From Oceanihabitans sp. 2_MG-2023 (GTDB taxonomy: Bacteria > Bacteroidota > Bacteroidia > Flavobacteriales > Flavobacteriaceae): 64,000 nt of DNA. Shown here piece by piece: positions 1 to 8,411 of the stretch. The DNA lies in assembly GCF_030547245.1 (NCBI RefSeq), contig NZ_JAUOQT010000001.1:1-64000 (forward strand), given 5' to 3'. The position numbers were made by a program, and so were the translations under genes. Within the stretch, counting starts at the first letter, position 1, and every line of letters starts with the position of its first letter. The notes below the pieces were generated by a model. The model had not been told where the DNA came from. It did not search any database and was given only the letters and a program-made list of their open reading frames with translations.

Positions 1-998
1 TCCCCATTCGAGGTAAGCACTAATGTACCTAAGTTTTCTAGAGTTGAATCTCCTGAAACAAACTTATTAGAAGAACCGATAAGTTTCAAAACATTCGTAT
101 TTATTAAGGTTCCTCCTCCGGATAAGGTTCCTGTTGTCCAATTAAAATTATCTGTTTCCGAAAAGTTAAAAGTGGCATTTTCTCCGTCTGGGATATTTAA
201 AATACTATTCCAGTTTAGGTTACCCACTATATTTCCTTCTAGTGTACCAGATGGATTAATGGTTGTATCCCAATCCATAGTAGCACCAGCAAATACATTA
301 TAGGTTCCATCTGTAAAATTTTTTCCTAATGTATTTTGAAAAGAAAGTGTACCAGCTTCTACTTGAATAGTTCCATCATTATTATTTATAGGAAGTACAA
401 TTGCAGCGACTCCAGAAGAAGTTGTCTTTTTTATCAATCCTTCATTACTTAAAACACCAGGTGTTCCCGACCAACTGATATTTCCTGTATCTGCCTGCAT
501 ATCAATAATCCCTTCTATTGGATTATGCAACACACTTTCACTACCAGTAATGAGTAAATCCCCACTAGAAGTAATGTTGATGAACCCCTCATTTTCAAGT
601 GTCATTTCACCACTTATAGACTTATTAGAAGTAGTTCGCAAATTTATAACACCTTGATTGGTTAATGAACTTAGCGAACCATTAATGGTTCCAGAATTCC
701 AATTAACAGTAGTATTAGGTCCAAAATTAGAAGGCGCTGTAAAAGTTAGATTTGTATTTATTTCAAATACAGAATCGCCTTGTAAATTGATGGATTTAAT
801 GTTGCCAAATACGTTTAGGACGACTGTATATCCGGATGGTATTATAACATCATCTGTTGTTGAAGGAATGGCAAATACATCCCAATTGGCTGGGTTGTCC
901 CAATCGTTATCTGTTCCTGCGCCAATCCAAGTGACTTGCGAAAATGTTGCTGTACTAGTCAAGCATAGCAAAGTAATTAATTGTAATAATCGTTTCAT
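1..998 (-). CDS. Partial secreted adhesin-like protein (N-terminal 332 residues)
   Basis: The frame is open from an ATG at 998 to the left window edge, so the C-terminus is missing. Residues 1-20 form a signal peptide ending TFS-Q. The mature protein starts with TWIGAGTDNDWDNPANWD, the aromatic/Asn-rich opening common in large Bacteroidota surface proteins exported by T9SS. The rest is Gly/Asn/Thr/Ser-rich with short beta-strand periodicity, as in beta-helix or adhesin stalks. Two stretches about 187 residues apart resemble each other: around Trp100 (NWNSGTING, then SNKSISGEMTLEN) and around Trp287 (NWTTGTLSG, then SNKFVSGDSTLEN), so the protein is probably built of repeats. A T9SS C-terminal tail is expected outside the window but not seen. 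The substrate or partner is unknown. No catalytic motif is visible in this part. Confidence 0.75.
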   Translation of the reverse strand, partial: MKRLLQLITLLCLTSTATFSQVTWIGAGTDNDWDNPANWDVFAIPSTTDDVIIPSGYTVVLNVFGNIKSINLQGDSVFEINTNLTFTAPSNFGPNTTVNWNSGTINGSLSSLTNQGVINLRTTSNKSISGEMTLENEGFINITSSGDLLITGSESVLHNPIEGIIDMQADTGNISWSGTPGVLSNEGLIKKTTSSGVAAIVLPINNNDGTIQVEAGTLSFQNTLGKNFTDGTYNVFAGATMDWDTTINPSGTLEGNIVGNLNWNSILNIPDGENATFNFSETDNFNWTTGTLSGGGTLINTNVLKLIGSSNKFVSGDSTLENLGTLVLTSNG

Positions 999-1028
999 GA
1001 TTAATAGCTTTTTATGGTTTATATACTA

Positions 1029-1048
1029 TTACATCGAAACGATTGTAA
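1029..1048. repeat. Imperfect inverted repeat upstream of adhesin gene
   Basis: TTACATCG-AAA-CGATTGTAA is nearly palindromic and lies about 31 bp before the adhesin ATG. This size and position would suit an operator for a dimeric regulator, but no regulator is linked to it here. Confidence 0.3.
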
Positions 1049-1072
1049 AATGTGAGCATAAAAATTTAAACT

Positions 1073-1939
1073 TTACTTAAATCGTACAAACTTGGAACTT
1101 TGAAAGGTATAGTTCGACACAGGAATAGTTGTATCCTTTTGTAAAGAATACCAAGGAGAAAGCTTGGTGTTTTCTAAATTTTTAACAAGATGTACACTTT
1201 GCGCTGGTGTATTGCCTTGAAACAGCAAGAATATTTTTTCTCCTTTATTATTTACTGCTTCGTCACCAAGCATTACAATATGTCCTGGAGAACCACCTTT
1301 AATTAACATATCGCCAATTTTTAAATCTGAAGCCTCTATAGATTTTAGTTCATTAAAAAGAGACAATGTCCCCGAATACATGTAGATTACATTAAGGTAT
1401 TTATAAAAATTTTCTTTCGTATGGTTTTCCGTTGCTGTTTTATAAAAACTAACTTTATTTCCATTGATTTTTGGTCTAAAACCTGCTGCATATTTTAACC
1501 AAGAACAATAATGACCACTAGTAAAATTAAAACCAATTTCGTCTTTTCTATTTTGCATCCAAAGGTATTCACTTCTAATTCGAATTAAAGCATCAGCACA
1601 TTGTTGGAGTCCGTTTTTTGGAACAGGAACTTCTAAAATTCCGATATGTCCTCCTTGCCAAAAATACTCGGTGTCATCATAATTAATAATTTTACTTCCA
1701 AAGGGTTTCAATGGATAGTTTCTTAAATATTCTTGAAAAGATCCTTTGGGGTAGATTACTCGTTTATATCCTATAGGCAAATTTACTCTCGACACAATGG
1801 TAAGACTGTCTTTATTTATAAGACTTGTCGTTACTACAGTTGCTTCCACTTTTGCTACCATCTTTTTTACTGGTTTAAATTGAAAGACGCAAACAACAAT
1901 TGCTGATAGTGATAAAACAAGTAATACAAATTTCTTCAT
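1073..1939 (-). CDS. DUF4846 family protein
   Basis: 288 residues starting at MKKFVLL. A longer frame begins at 1966, but its first nine codons lie inside the terminator hairpin at 1953-1982, so the ATG at 1939 is preferred. The N-terminus is one hydrophobic segment (about residues 3-20), a signal anchor or signal peptide. The body matches the DUF4846 pattern as I know it: WQGGHIGILEVP, the CADALIRIRSEYLW region, SGHYCSWLKYAAGFRP, and near the C-terminus GDMLIKGGSPGHIVMLGDEA followed by FLLFQGNTPAQ. The Cys/His pairs recall papain/NlpC-like folds, but no enzymatic role is established and I do not claim one. Likely exported. It sits downstream of a lipoprotein gene but behind that gene's terminator. 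Confidence 0.75.
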   Translation of the reverse strand: MKKFVLLVLSLSAIVVCVFQFKPVKKMVAKVEATVVTTSLINKDSLTIVSRVNLPIGYKRVIYPKGSFQEYLRNYPLKPFGSKIINYDDTEYFWQGGHIGILEVPVPKNGLQQCADALIRIRSEYLWMQNRKDEIGFNFTSGHYCSWLKYAAGFRPKINGNKVSFYKTATENHTKENFYKYLNVIYMYSGTLSLFNELKSIEASDLKIGDMLIKGGSPGHIVMLGDEAVNNKGEKIFLLFQGNTPAQSVHLVKNLENTKLSPWYSLQKDTTIPVSNYTFQSSKFVRFK

Positions 1940-1952
1940 AGCGTTTATAACG

Positions 1953-1982
1953 AAAAAACCCAACACTTTCGTATTGGGTTTA
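1953..1982 (-). terminator. Rho-independent terminator after small lipoprotein gene
   Basis: An AAACCCAA / TTGGGTTT stem (1956-1963 and 1974-1981) is followed on the minus strand by a T-run. It ends transcription of the 2038-2424 gene. Confidence 0.75.
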
Positions 1983-2037
1983 AATTTTTTAAGCGATTTA
2001 TAAATTTCGCGTTTTATTTCTAGAAATAATATTTCTT

Positions 2038-2424
2038 TTAATCTGCGGAGCCAACGGTAAGGCTTAAATTATTGCAACTGCCTATACCTAAGACTCTAGT
2101 TCCTGTCCAAGTATATCCCGAACAACTAGCTACGTAATTGTATGAACCTGCAGGAATATCAATCCATTGTACAACAGACGCGCTTGAGTCCTGACAATAC
2201 ACAAAGCCGGTAGAAGGATCTTGACCGTCCATAGTTTTTGTTTCCAGTAGATCTACAGCAACTGTAATTACGCCACATCCAATATCTCCAAAAGCGCTAA
2301 ATATTAATTGCGATTGTCCTTGCCCTTCCAAACTTTCACTTTCTGACTCATTGTTATCGCTGGAACAAGAACTTATTAGTAAAATAAAAACTAAAAGGGA
2401 TATTATTTTCAATGTTATTTTCAT
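2038..2424 (-). CDS. Small secreted lipoprotein, unknown function
   Basis: 128 residues. A lipoprotein signal peptide ends in the lipobox LISSC (Cys about residue 20), followed by a SSDNNESESES linker. That Ser-rich acidic stretch after the Cys is usual for Bacteroidota lipoproteins and may act as a surface-export signal. The mature part has four more cysteines and a beta-rich pattern (WIDIPAGSYNYVASCSGYTW), which suggests a small disulfide-stabilised beta domain. I recognise no family. It lies 71 bp downstream of the 2496-3584 lipoprotein gene with an inverted repeat between them. Confidence 0.6.
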   Translation of the reverse strand: MKITLKIISLLVFILLISSCSSDNNESESESLEGQGQSQLIFSAFGDIGCGVITVAVDLLETKTMDGQDPSTGFVYCQDSSASVVQWIDIPAGSYNYVASCSGYTWTGTRVLGIGSCNNLSLTVGSAD

Positions 2425-2437
2425 GGTGTTTTTTTAT

Positions 2438-2473
2438 AAAAGGCAACTTTGATTGTTTCTCCATTGCCTTTTT
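2438..2473. terminator. Inverted repeat between lipoprotein genes
   Basis: AAAAGGCAA (2438-2446) pairs with TTGCCTTTT (2464-2472). The long T-run follows on the plus strand and only a short one on the minus strand, so it may be an attenuating terminator for the upstream minus-strand gene. Confidence 0.45.
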
Positions 2474-2495
2474 TTATTAAAGGCTAATATAATTA

Positions 2496-3584
2496 TTAAT
2501 TAATACAACTAAAAAATTCTAGTATAGTAGCTTCATTATTTGCTACAGTTACGGTTATTGTTCCAGTGCTTGGATTAGACGAAATCCAACCTGTTTGGTT
2601 CACAATTTCTACGGTATAGGTTCCATCTTCTAATCCAGAAAAGAATACATTTCCATTTGCATCTGTTGTTTCTGTTCTTATAATGGTATTTGAAATATCT
2701 TTTAAGATAAATGACCAACCATTTCCTAATTGATCTACGCCATTATCAAAAACAGAATCACAATTTTCTTCTAAAATATTTAAAACACTTATTACATTGT
2801 TTTGACAACATCCTTCCACGTTATTAGAAATAGAAGCATCCCCATTAGTAGTTACTAAATTCCCTACAAGTGAGAAACCTAACACTGTAGCGTTGGTATT
2901 TACCAAATAGGCTCTTAAACTATAACTTCCTGAGGACAAACATAAATTAGAAGTGCTCCAAGTTTGAATTCCTGTATTAGACCAAATATATGTTGGACTT
3001 GTATCTATTGGAAAATTATTTGAATTATCAATTAATTCTAAATACACTTGATCATCTCCTTTTAAGGTAAAACTAAAGTCTATACAAGTATCTTCTAATA
3101 TGCAAAAAGGTCTTTCAAAAACATATGGCACTTTATCTCCATTATTATTACTTGCGTTATTACAACCAAAAGTATCTGTGGTTCCTAAATCCATTGGTGC
3201 TAATGTTGTAGATCCTGTTTGATTAACCCATCCATCTGGACCAAAATTGGCAAAGTTAATTACATAAGCATCTCCATTAATTGTTGAAACTAAAGGGTCT
3301 GAACAAGATAATAGTGGTGGGTTATTAATCACTCTCCAAAATGGATCTACAATTCCTTTCCCAGGAGTAAGCACATTTCCATTTGTATCTATTCCTGTAG
3401 AAAGATTTAATTCGGATTGCAAATCACAAGTAGGTGGAATTACTGGTCCGCCTGTAATATATTCACAAGATTCATCACTACTACAAGAAAACTGTAGGAA
3501 CAAAAAGCATAAAAAAACTAGTTTAAAAAAGGTATAGGTTATTGTATTTATTTGGGTATTGTTTGTTTTATCTATTGTTTTCAT
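2496..3584 (-). CDS. Lipoprotein with C-terminal SdrD/Cna-B-like domain
   Basis: 362 residues. After a basic stretch, a hydrophobic segment ends in FLQFSC, which reads as a lipobox with Cys near residue 34, followed by SSDESCEY. The middle (about 60-260) is an unassigned beta-rich domain with aromatic and Asp residues (FGPDGWVNQTGS, CIDFSFTLKGDDQVYLELID), reminiscent of carbohydrate-binding jelly rolls but not assignable. The last 90 residues (GNGWSFILKDISN, TTDANGNVFFSGLEDGTYTV, NEATILEFFSC) match the prealbumin-like SdrD B / Cna-B fold. It sits between the OmpA gene and a small lipoprotein gene and is probably co-expressed with them at the cell surface. Binding partner unknown. Confidence 0.65.
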   Translation of the reverse strand: MKTIDKTNNTQINTITYTFFKLVFLCFLFLQFSCSSDESCEYITGGPVIPPTCDLQSELNLSTGIDTNGNVLTPGKGIVDPFWRVINNPPLLSCSDPLVSTINGDAYVINFANFGPDGWVNQTGSTTLAPMDLGTTDTFGCNNASNNNGDKVPYVFERPFCILEDTCIDFSFTLKGDDQVYLELIDNSNNFPIDTSPTYIWSNTGIQTWSTSNLCLSSGSYSLRAYLVNTNATVLGFSLVGNLVTTNGDASISNNVEGCCQNNVISVLNILEENCDSVFDNGVDQLGNGWSFILKDISNTIIRTETTDANGNVFFSGLEDGTYTVEIVNQTGWISSNPSTGTITVTVANNEATILEFFSCIN

Positions 3585-3604
3585 AATTTCTAAATTTTTA
3601 GTTT

Positions 3605-3638
3605 AAATCCAAGCAGCAATTAACAACTGCTTGGATTT
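3605..3638 (-). terminator. Strong hairpin between OmpA gene and next lipoprotein gene
   Basis: Perfect 12-bp arms AAATCCAAGCAG / CTGCTTGGATTT with a 10-nt loop, starting 36 bp after the OmpA stop. There is no clear T-run on the minus strand, so it may be an mRNA-stabilising or partial terminator hairpin. Confidence 0.5.
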
Positions 3639-3673
3639 GGTTATTGATTAATAGCAGATTAAATCAAATTATA

Positions 3674-5440
3674 TTAAAAGCATACTACTTTAAATTCTGT
3701 TCTTCGGTTTACACGATGCTCATCATCTGTACATGGTACATTATTTTCACATTTTGTGTTTTTTAATTCACTTTCGCCTGCTCCTCTGGCTATTAAGCGA
3801 TCTCTAGATATACCTTGGCTTGCTATATAGTTTACTGTAGCATCTGCACGACGTTGTGATAATTGTTTGTTATAGGCATCAGAACCTTGACTATCGGTAT
3901 GTGATGACATTTCTACTTGAATGCTTGGATTATCACGCATTAGTTTTACTACACGTTGTAAATCTGGAATGGATATTGGTAGAATTTCGGCCTTATCTAA
4001 ATCGAAATTAATATTATCCAGTTTAATTGCCTTACCACATGGATCTACACACATTTCTAAGTCTATAAATAGTGTAGTATCTCTATTGTACCATCCTGTA
4101 GAAACTTCTACTTCATTTGAATAGTAACCATTTTTTCTTCCGTTTAACACAAAAGTGGACTCTTGTGTTAGGTGAAATATAAAATCACCTTCTGCATTTG
4201 ATAACGTATTCTTCTGTGATGCTTTTGTTTTATCTTTTAAAATAATATCTACACCTTGTATTCCTTCATCTGTATTACACTCTAAAACATTTCCTTTAAG
4301 TATAAATTTCTCATTGGTGTATAGAATTGTTTTTTGAATTCCGGAGCTTTCCTTTTGACAATTTTTAAATTCCTCTTTAGCAATACTTCCTTCTAATAAA
4401 TCTATATTATAGAGCTGTCCTTTAATGATATAATTATCTTCTACAACATCATTAAAAACAACTACTCCGTATGTATTTGTTGTTCCTGTTTGCACAATAT
4501 TTCCATTTAAGTCTGTTAAAACCACATCTGTATTTGGTAATACTATTCCTGAAAATTTATCTTTTGCTGTTACCGTTACTCCACATCCGCAAGTTGTGCA
4601 ACAATGTGGCATATGGTCTTCTTTACACACAGGGCAAACATTTTCCATCTTATTTAGTTTAAAAGTGACACCTGCAAATATGCCTACCGAAGAAATATCA
4701 CAATCGCATGACTCATCTCTTAATAAAGGATTTGCGTCTAATTCATTAATTGGTTCTCCTACACTTCCTGTTCCAGAACTAAAAGGGTGGTACATAGCCG
4801 ATATTCCTGATTCGTTTAATTCTTGTACACCAAAATGTTTCATATAATATGCTCCTGCATGGACACCGAAATTTTTGCTTAAGAAATAAGTGAAACGCAC
4901 TTGACCTTTAAAAGTAAATACCCCGGAATCTTTATAACCAGCATGAAAGTTTAAAGGCGTTGTTCCTAATGTAGATGTACCTTCTAAATAGGTTCTTCCT
5001 CCATCTATTGAAGCGAAACCAAAACGTGTATTCAGTTCTGTTTTAAATGTACCCGATTTATTTCTAAACTGAGCATTTGGACCAATACCATAAAACATAC
5101 GAGTTATATTATCTTCGCTTACGCGGAAAGTATTTATAGGTGTCAATCCATCAGATGCATAAAGATCTGTAGTTGGATATGTACTTTCTGGCTGGTTTTT
5201 GATATAATCAAAATCGAAACCCAACCCGAACCAGTTCCAATAATAGTCTAAAGAAAGACCTAAATCTATTCCTCCTTTATAATCTATGTATGGTGTGTTA
5301 TTTTTGTAGGTAGGAAAATCATAACCAATTCTTGGGCTTAATTGAAAATAATTTCGATCTAATGGCTCTTGTTGTCCCATGGCTGAAAATGTATTTGCAA
5401 ATACAAATAACATTAATACTAATTTTAATAAATTTTTCAT
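3674..5440 (-). CDS. OmpA-family protein with barrel, Cys cluster and Cna-B-like repeats
   Basis: 588 residues from MKNLLKLVLML. The in-frame ATG at 5470 lies within the conserved 44-bp upstream element, whose other copy puts a stop codon shortly after that ATG, so 5440 is chosen. A signal peptide ends about MGQQ. Residues ~25-255 look like an outer-membrane beta-barrel (alternating aromatic strands, SPRIGYDFPTY). A compact Cys/His cluster follows near 265-285 (CPVCKEDHMPHCCTTCGCG). Two prealbumin-like domains come next (GIVLPNTDVVLTDLNG; GIQGVDIILKD). The C-terminus is a peptidoglycan-binding OmpA domain (INFDLDKAEILP, SSHTDSQGSDAYN, LSQRRADATVNYI, VNRRTEF). It should tie the outer membrane to peptidoglycan and present extracellular or periplasmic beta domains. 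The Cys cluster is unusual for such proteins. Confidence 0.8.
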   Translation of the reverse strand: MKNLLKLVLMLFVFANTFSAMGQQEPLDRNYFQLSPRIGYDFPTYKNNTPYIDYKGGIDLGLSLDYYWNWFGLGFDFDYIKNQPESTYPTTDLYASDGLTPINTFRVSEDNITRMFYGIGPNAQFRNKSGTFKTELNTRFGFASIDGGRTYLEGTSTLGTTPLNFHAGYKDSGVFTFKGQVRFTYFLSKNFGVHAGAYYMKHFGVQELNESGISAMYHPFSSGTGSVGEPINELDANPLLRDESCDCDISSVGIFAGVTFKLNKMENVCPVCKEDHMPHCCTTCGCGVTVTAKDKFSGIVLPNTDVVLTDLNGNIVQTGTTNTYGVVVFNDVVEDNYIIKGQLYNIDLLEGSIAKEEFKNCQKESSGIQKTILYTNEKFILKGNVLECNTDEGIQGVDIILKDKTKASQKNTLSNAEGDFIFHLTQESTFVLNGRKNGYYSNEVEVSTGWYNRDTTLFIDLEMCVDPCGKAIKLDNINFDLDKAEILPISIPDLQRVVKLMRDNPSIQVEMSSHTDSQGSDAYNKQLSQRRADATVNYIASQGISRDRLIARGAGESELKNTKCENNVPCTDDEHRVNRRTEFKVVCF

Positions 5441-5458
5441 GATAAAAGTTTTTGTTAA

Positions 5459-5502
5459 TTTGTTACTCATACTTATATAAAGAAGCAGGTAAAATTGTTA
5501 CC
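5459..5502 (-). promoter_or_regulatory. 44-bp conserved upstream element, copy 1 (OmpA gene)
   Basis: Read on the minus strand it starts GGTAACAATTTTAC and continues CTTCTTTATATAAGTATGA, ending 18 bp before the ATG at 5440. It matches the element at 6191-6234 at 42 of 44 positions. Probably a promoter or promoter plus leader recognised by one sigma factor or regulator. Confidence 0.6.
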
Positions 5503-5605
5503 CTGTATTTGGTATTAATTTATAGCAGAACAAATATTTTATTAGAACTTCTTATATATAAGGGGATACTTATATATGTAGATTGGACTTGTTTATGTAG
5601 GTAGA

Positions 5606-5635
5606 ATAAAAAACCCAACAGGAATATGTTGGGTT
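5606..5635 (-). terminator. Terminator after 5662-6171 lipoprotein gene
   Basis: AACCCAACA (5612-5620) pairs with TGTTGGGTT (5627-5635), and on the minus strand the stem is followed by a T-run. Confidence 0.8.
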
Positions 5636-5661
5636 AAAAGTGCGCTTATAATTTAAGGTAA

Positions 5662-6171
5662 TTAATCTCTATGCACATGAATAGTTATTAAAAGTGTATG
5701 TGGATTTGGATCTGAAACTACATAAAAAGTTCCTGACAAAACAATATCTATATCGTCTCCTGGATTATCACCAAAAGCAATAATATTAAAATTAATACTG
5801 TTAGCTGCTGCATCATCAAAGTTAATTCCTGGAATGATAAAAAATGGACTTAAAGATCCTGTCATAGTATTAGAAAATGGAGCTGTAACTGTAAAAGGAC
5901 AAGTTGCTACTTGCATCCCTAAATTTGCAATAAAAGTATTTGCGCTTAAATCTTCAGATGTAATAGTAAACTCGCAATTATAACCTGAAGTTGGTGTCAT
6001 TGGGTAATCTTTTGCGATAATATTATAAGAGTAATTCTGAGGTATTCCGTTATCGATAATAATCTCAATACTTTCAGCAGCTCTTGATACGGAATTATTA
6101 TTAGTACTACAGCTTGAAAAAACTAAAAAAAACATACTAATAAAAGCGAATTTGTAAATATAATTTTTCAT
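5662..6171 (-). CDS. Secreted lipoprotein, unknown function
   Basis: 169 residues. The signal peptide ends in the lipobox FSSC (Cys about residue 21), then STNNNSVS. The mature part is beta-rich with two cysteines (YNCEFTITSEDL; VATCPFTVTAPF) that could form a disulfide, and it ends in alternating strands (LLITIHVHRD). I recognise no family. It is a single-gene unit: its own upstream element (6191-6234) is shared with the OmpA gene and a terminator follows. Shared control suggests it works with, or is induced together with, the OmpA protein. Confidence 0.6.
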   Translation of the reverse strand: MKNYIYKFAFISMFFLVFSSCSTNNNSVSRAAESIEIIIDNGIPQNYSYNIIAKDYPMTPTSGYNCEFTITSEDLSANTFIANLGMQVATCPFTVTAPFSNTMTGSLSPFFIIPGINFDDAAANSINFNIIAFGDNPGDDIDIVLSGTFYVVSDPNPHTLLITIHVHRD

Positions 6172-6190
6172 TATAAAAAAGGTTTTAAAT

Positions 6191-6234
6191 TTTGTTATTC
6201 ATACTTATATAAAGAAGCATGTAAAATTGTTACC
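6191..6234 (-). promoter_or_regulatory. 44-bp conserved upstream element, copy 2 (lipoprotein gene)
   Basis: Differs from copy 1 at only two positions and ends 19 bp before the ATG at 6171, the same placement. The GTAACAATTTTA part is also found upstream of the small gene at 24425-24679. Confidence 0.6.
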
Positions 6235-6253
6235 TCCTTTTTGAAACAAATTC

Positions 6254-6296
6254 AAAAAAAAAAAAAAGACCTTGCAGTTTTTAAACTGTAAGGTCT
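6254..6296 (-). terminator. Terminator of the nqr operon
   Basis: A 14-nt stem (AGACCTTGCAGTTT, 6267-6280, with AAACTGTAAGGTCT, 6283-6296; one mismatch) is followed on the minus strand by a run of 14 T. Confidence 0.9.
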
Positions 6297-6353
6297 GTAT
6301 ATCATTAATTTTTACTTTTCTTAAAATTACAGTCTTTTAAAGACTCTTAATTT

Positions 6354-7667
6354 CTATCCTCCAAAATCATCAAATCGGATATTCTCATCATCAATACCGA
6401 AATCTTCTCCCATTTTTTGAACCGCTTGATTCATTAATGGAGGACCACAGAAATATAATTCTATATCTTCCGGTGACTCATGTTTAGATAAATATTGATC
6501 AATTACCACTTGGTGAATAAATCCTGTAAATCCGTCTCCTTCTGTATCATCAACATCTTTTTTAAGTTGCCAGTTATCTGCTTCCGTAGGATCGGATAAT
6601 GCAATAAAGAATTTAAAGTTCGGGAAATCTTTTTCTAATGCTCTAAAGTAATGGATGTAGAATAATTCTGCTTTAGAACGTCCACCATACCAATAAGTTA
6701 CTTTTCTTCCTGTCTTAATAGTTCTAAACAATTCATATAAATGAGAACGCATAGGTGCCATTCCAGCTCCACCACCAACATATAACATTTCGGCTTCACT
6801 ATCATTGATAAAGAATTCACCATAAGGTCCAGATATAGTTACCTTATCTCCAACTTTTTGGTTGAATATATACGATGATGCTACTCCAGGATTTACATCC
6901 ATCCAGCCACCTTTGGCTCTATCAAAAGGAGGAGTTGCAACACGTACGTTAAGCATGATTTTTCTTCCTTCTGCTGGGTAAGAAGCCATAGAATATGCTC
7001 TTTCAACAAGTTCGTTATTTTTCATAACTAAAGGTCTTAAACCGAACTTATCCCAATCTGCTTCAAATTTATTTGGCTCTCCAGGATGATCTTCTGGATG
7101 CGCAGTAATATCCATATCTGAATATTTAATTTCACAGTTAGGAATTTCAATTTGAATGTACCCTCCTGCTTTGTAGTCCATATCCTCAGGTATTTCTACT
7201 ACAAACTCTTTAATAAATGTTGCTACATTATAGTTTGAAACAACAGTTGCTTCCCATTTTTTAATTCCGAAAACTTCTTCAGGAATTGTAATTTCCATGT
7301 CTTGTTTCACTTTTACCTGACAAGATAAACGTGCTCCATGAGCTAATTCTTTTCTAGAAAAGTGAGGTGTTTCTGTTGGTAATGCTTCACCACCTCCAGA
7401 AAGAACGTGACATTCACATTGAATACATGTTCCACCACCACCACAAGCAGATGGCAAGAATATTTTTTGTGCACCTAAAGTAGATAGTAAACTGTCTCCA
7501 GAACCTACTTCTATTTCTCTTTCTCCATTAATAGTAATCTTTACAGGACCAGATGGAGATAATTTTTGTTTTACAAATAATAACAGAGATACTAATAGTA
7601 AAGTTACTAGTAAAAAAGCTGCTACAGTTGCTATTATGGTTCCTAATGTACTTGCTGCTAATATCAT
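6354..7667 (-). CDS. nqrF: Na+-translocating NADH:quinone reductase subunit F
   Basis: 437 residues. Entry point for NADH electrons in the membrane sodium pump Na+-NQR. One N-terminal membrane helix (about 8-32). A 2Fe-2S ferredoxin domain with Cys75, Cys81, Cys84 and Cys116 ([11 protein letters not shown], then LSC); this spacing fits the NqrF family. A ferredoxin-reductase-like FAD/NADH domain follows, with RAYSMASYP for FAD and [14 protein letters not shown] plus YFCGPP for NADH. The C-terminus is FDDFGG. It is the last gene of nqrABCDEF, one base after nqrE, and is followed by a strong terminator. Confidence 0.97.
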   Translation of the reverse strand: MILAASTLGTIIATVAAFLLVTLLLVSLLLFVKQKLSPSGPVKITINGEREIEVGSGDSLLSTLGAQKIFLPSACGGGGTCIQCECHVLSGGGEALPTETPHFSRKELAHGARLSCQVKVKQDMEITIPEEVFGIKKWEATVVSNYNVATFIKEFVVEIPEDMDYKAGGYIQIEIPNCEIKYSDMDITAHPEDHPGEPNKFEADWDKFGLRPLVMKNNELVERAYSMASYPAEGRKIMLNVRVATPPFDRAKGGWMDVNPGVASSYIFNQKVGDKVTISGPYGEFFINDSEAEMLYVGGGAGMAPMRSHLYELFRTIKTGRKVTYWYGGRSKAELFYIHYFRALEKDFPNFKFFIALSDPTEADNWQLKKDVDDTEGDGFTGFIHQVVIDQYLSKHESPEDIELYFCGPPLMNQAVQKMGEDFGIDDENIRFDDFGG

Positions 7668-7668
7668 G

Positions 7669-8382
7669 TTACTCTGTTATTGTTGTGTTGTTAGCTAACT
7701 CTTTTGTGTTCTCTTGATCTACAGTTTCGATTTGTACTGTTTTATCTTCTTTAGTTTCTTCATCTCCTCCTGTTAACATTCCACCAAAACTCATAAAACC
7801 AATTGCCATTAAACCTGTAATGATAAATGTGATACCTAAACCTCTTAATGCAGGAGGCACGTTAGAATATCTAATTTTCTCACGAATAGCTGCAATTGCT
7901 AGAATTGCTAAAAACCATCCTATTCCAGAACCAATACCATAAGTGGTAGCTAATCCTAATGTTGGAATTTCTCGGGATTGCATAAATAAAGACCCACCTA
8001 AAATAGCACAGTTTACTGCAATTAATGGTAAGAAAATACCAAGTGAATTATATAATGATGGTGAGAATTTTTCAACCACTATTTCTACTAATTGTACCAT
8101 GGTTGCAATAGTTGCAATGAACATGATGAAAGAAAGGAAGCTTAAATCGTAGTCTGCATATTCTTCACCTAACCATGATAGTGCTCCTGGTTGTAACACA
8201 TATTGATCTAATAACCAGTTTAAAGGTACTGTTATAGCTAATACAAAAATCACAGCAGCTCCTAAACCAACTGCTGTACTAACTTTTTTAGATACTGCAA
8301 GGTATGAACACATTCCTAAGAATACGGAAAATACCATGTTATCTATAAATATTGATTTTAAAAATAATTCTAAATGTTCCAT
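7669..8382 (-). CDS. nqrE: Na+-translocating NADH:quinone reductase subunit E
   Basis: 237 residues with six predicted membrane helices. NqrE and NqrD are homologous inverted-topology subunits that hold a membrane iron centre and form the sodium path. Recognisable by [19 protein letters not shown], the conserved Cys segments [13 protein letters not shown] and [10 protein letters not shown], and the closing helix with [13 protein letters not shown]. The family is usually about 200 residues; here a hydrophilic tail of roughly 35 residues ([10 protein letters not shown] and on) extends the C-terminus, probably cytoplasmic or disordered. Fourth-to-last step of a tight operon, 29 bp after nqrD. 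Confidence 0.95.
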   Translation of the reverse strand: MEHLELFLKSIFIDNMVFSVFLGMCSYLAVSKKVSTAVGLGAAVIFVLAITVPLNWLLDQYVLQPGALSWLGEEYADYDLSFLSFIMFIATIATMVQLVEIVVEKFSPSLYNSLGIFLPLIAVNCAILGGSLFMQSREIPTLGLATTYGIGSGIGWFLAILAIAAIREKIRYSNVPPALRGLGITFIITGLMAIGFMSFGGMLTGGDEETKEDKTVQIETVDQENTKELANNTTITE

Positions 8383-8411
8383 TTTTTTATAGTTTGTTAG
8401 TAGTTACTAGC

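Noticed and set aside
658-1080. Plus-strand open frame of 140 codons
   Set aside because: It is antisense to the adhesin gene and shows low-complexity translation without family features; the minus-strand frame has a signal peptide and is favoured.
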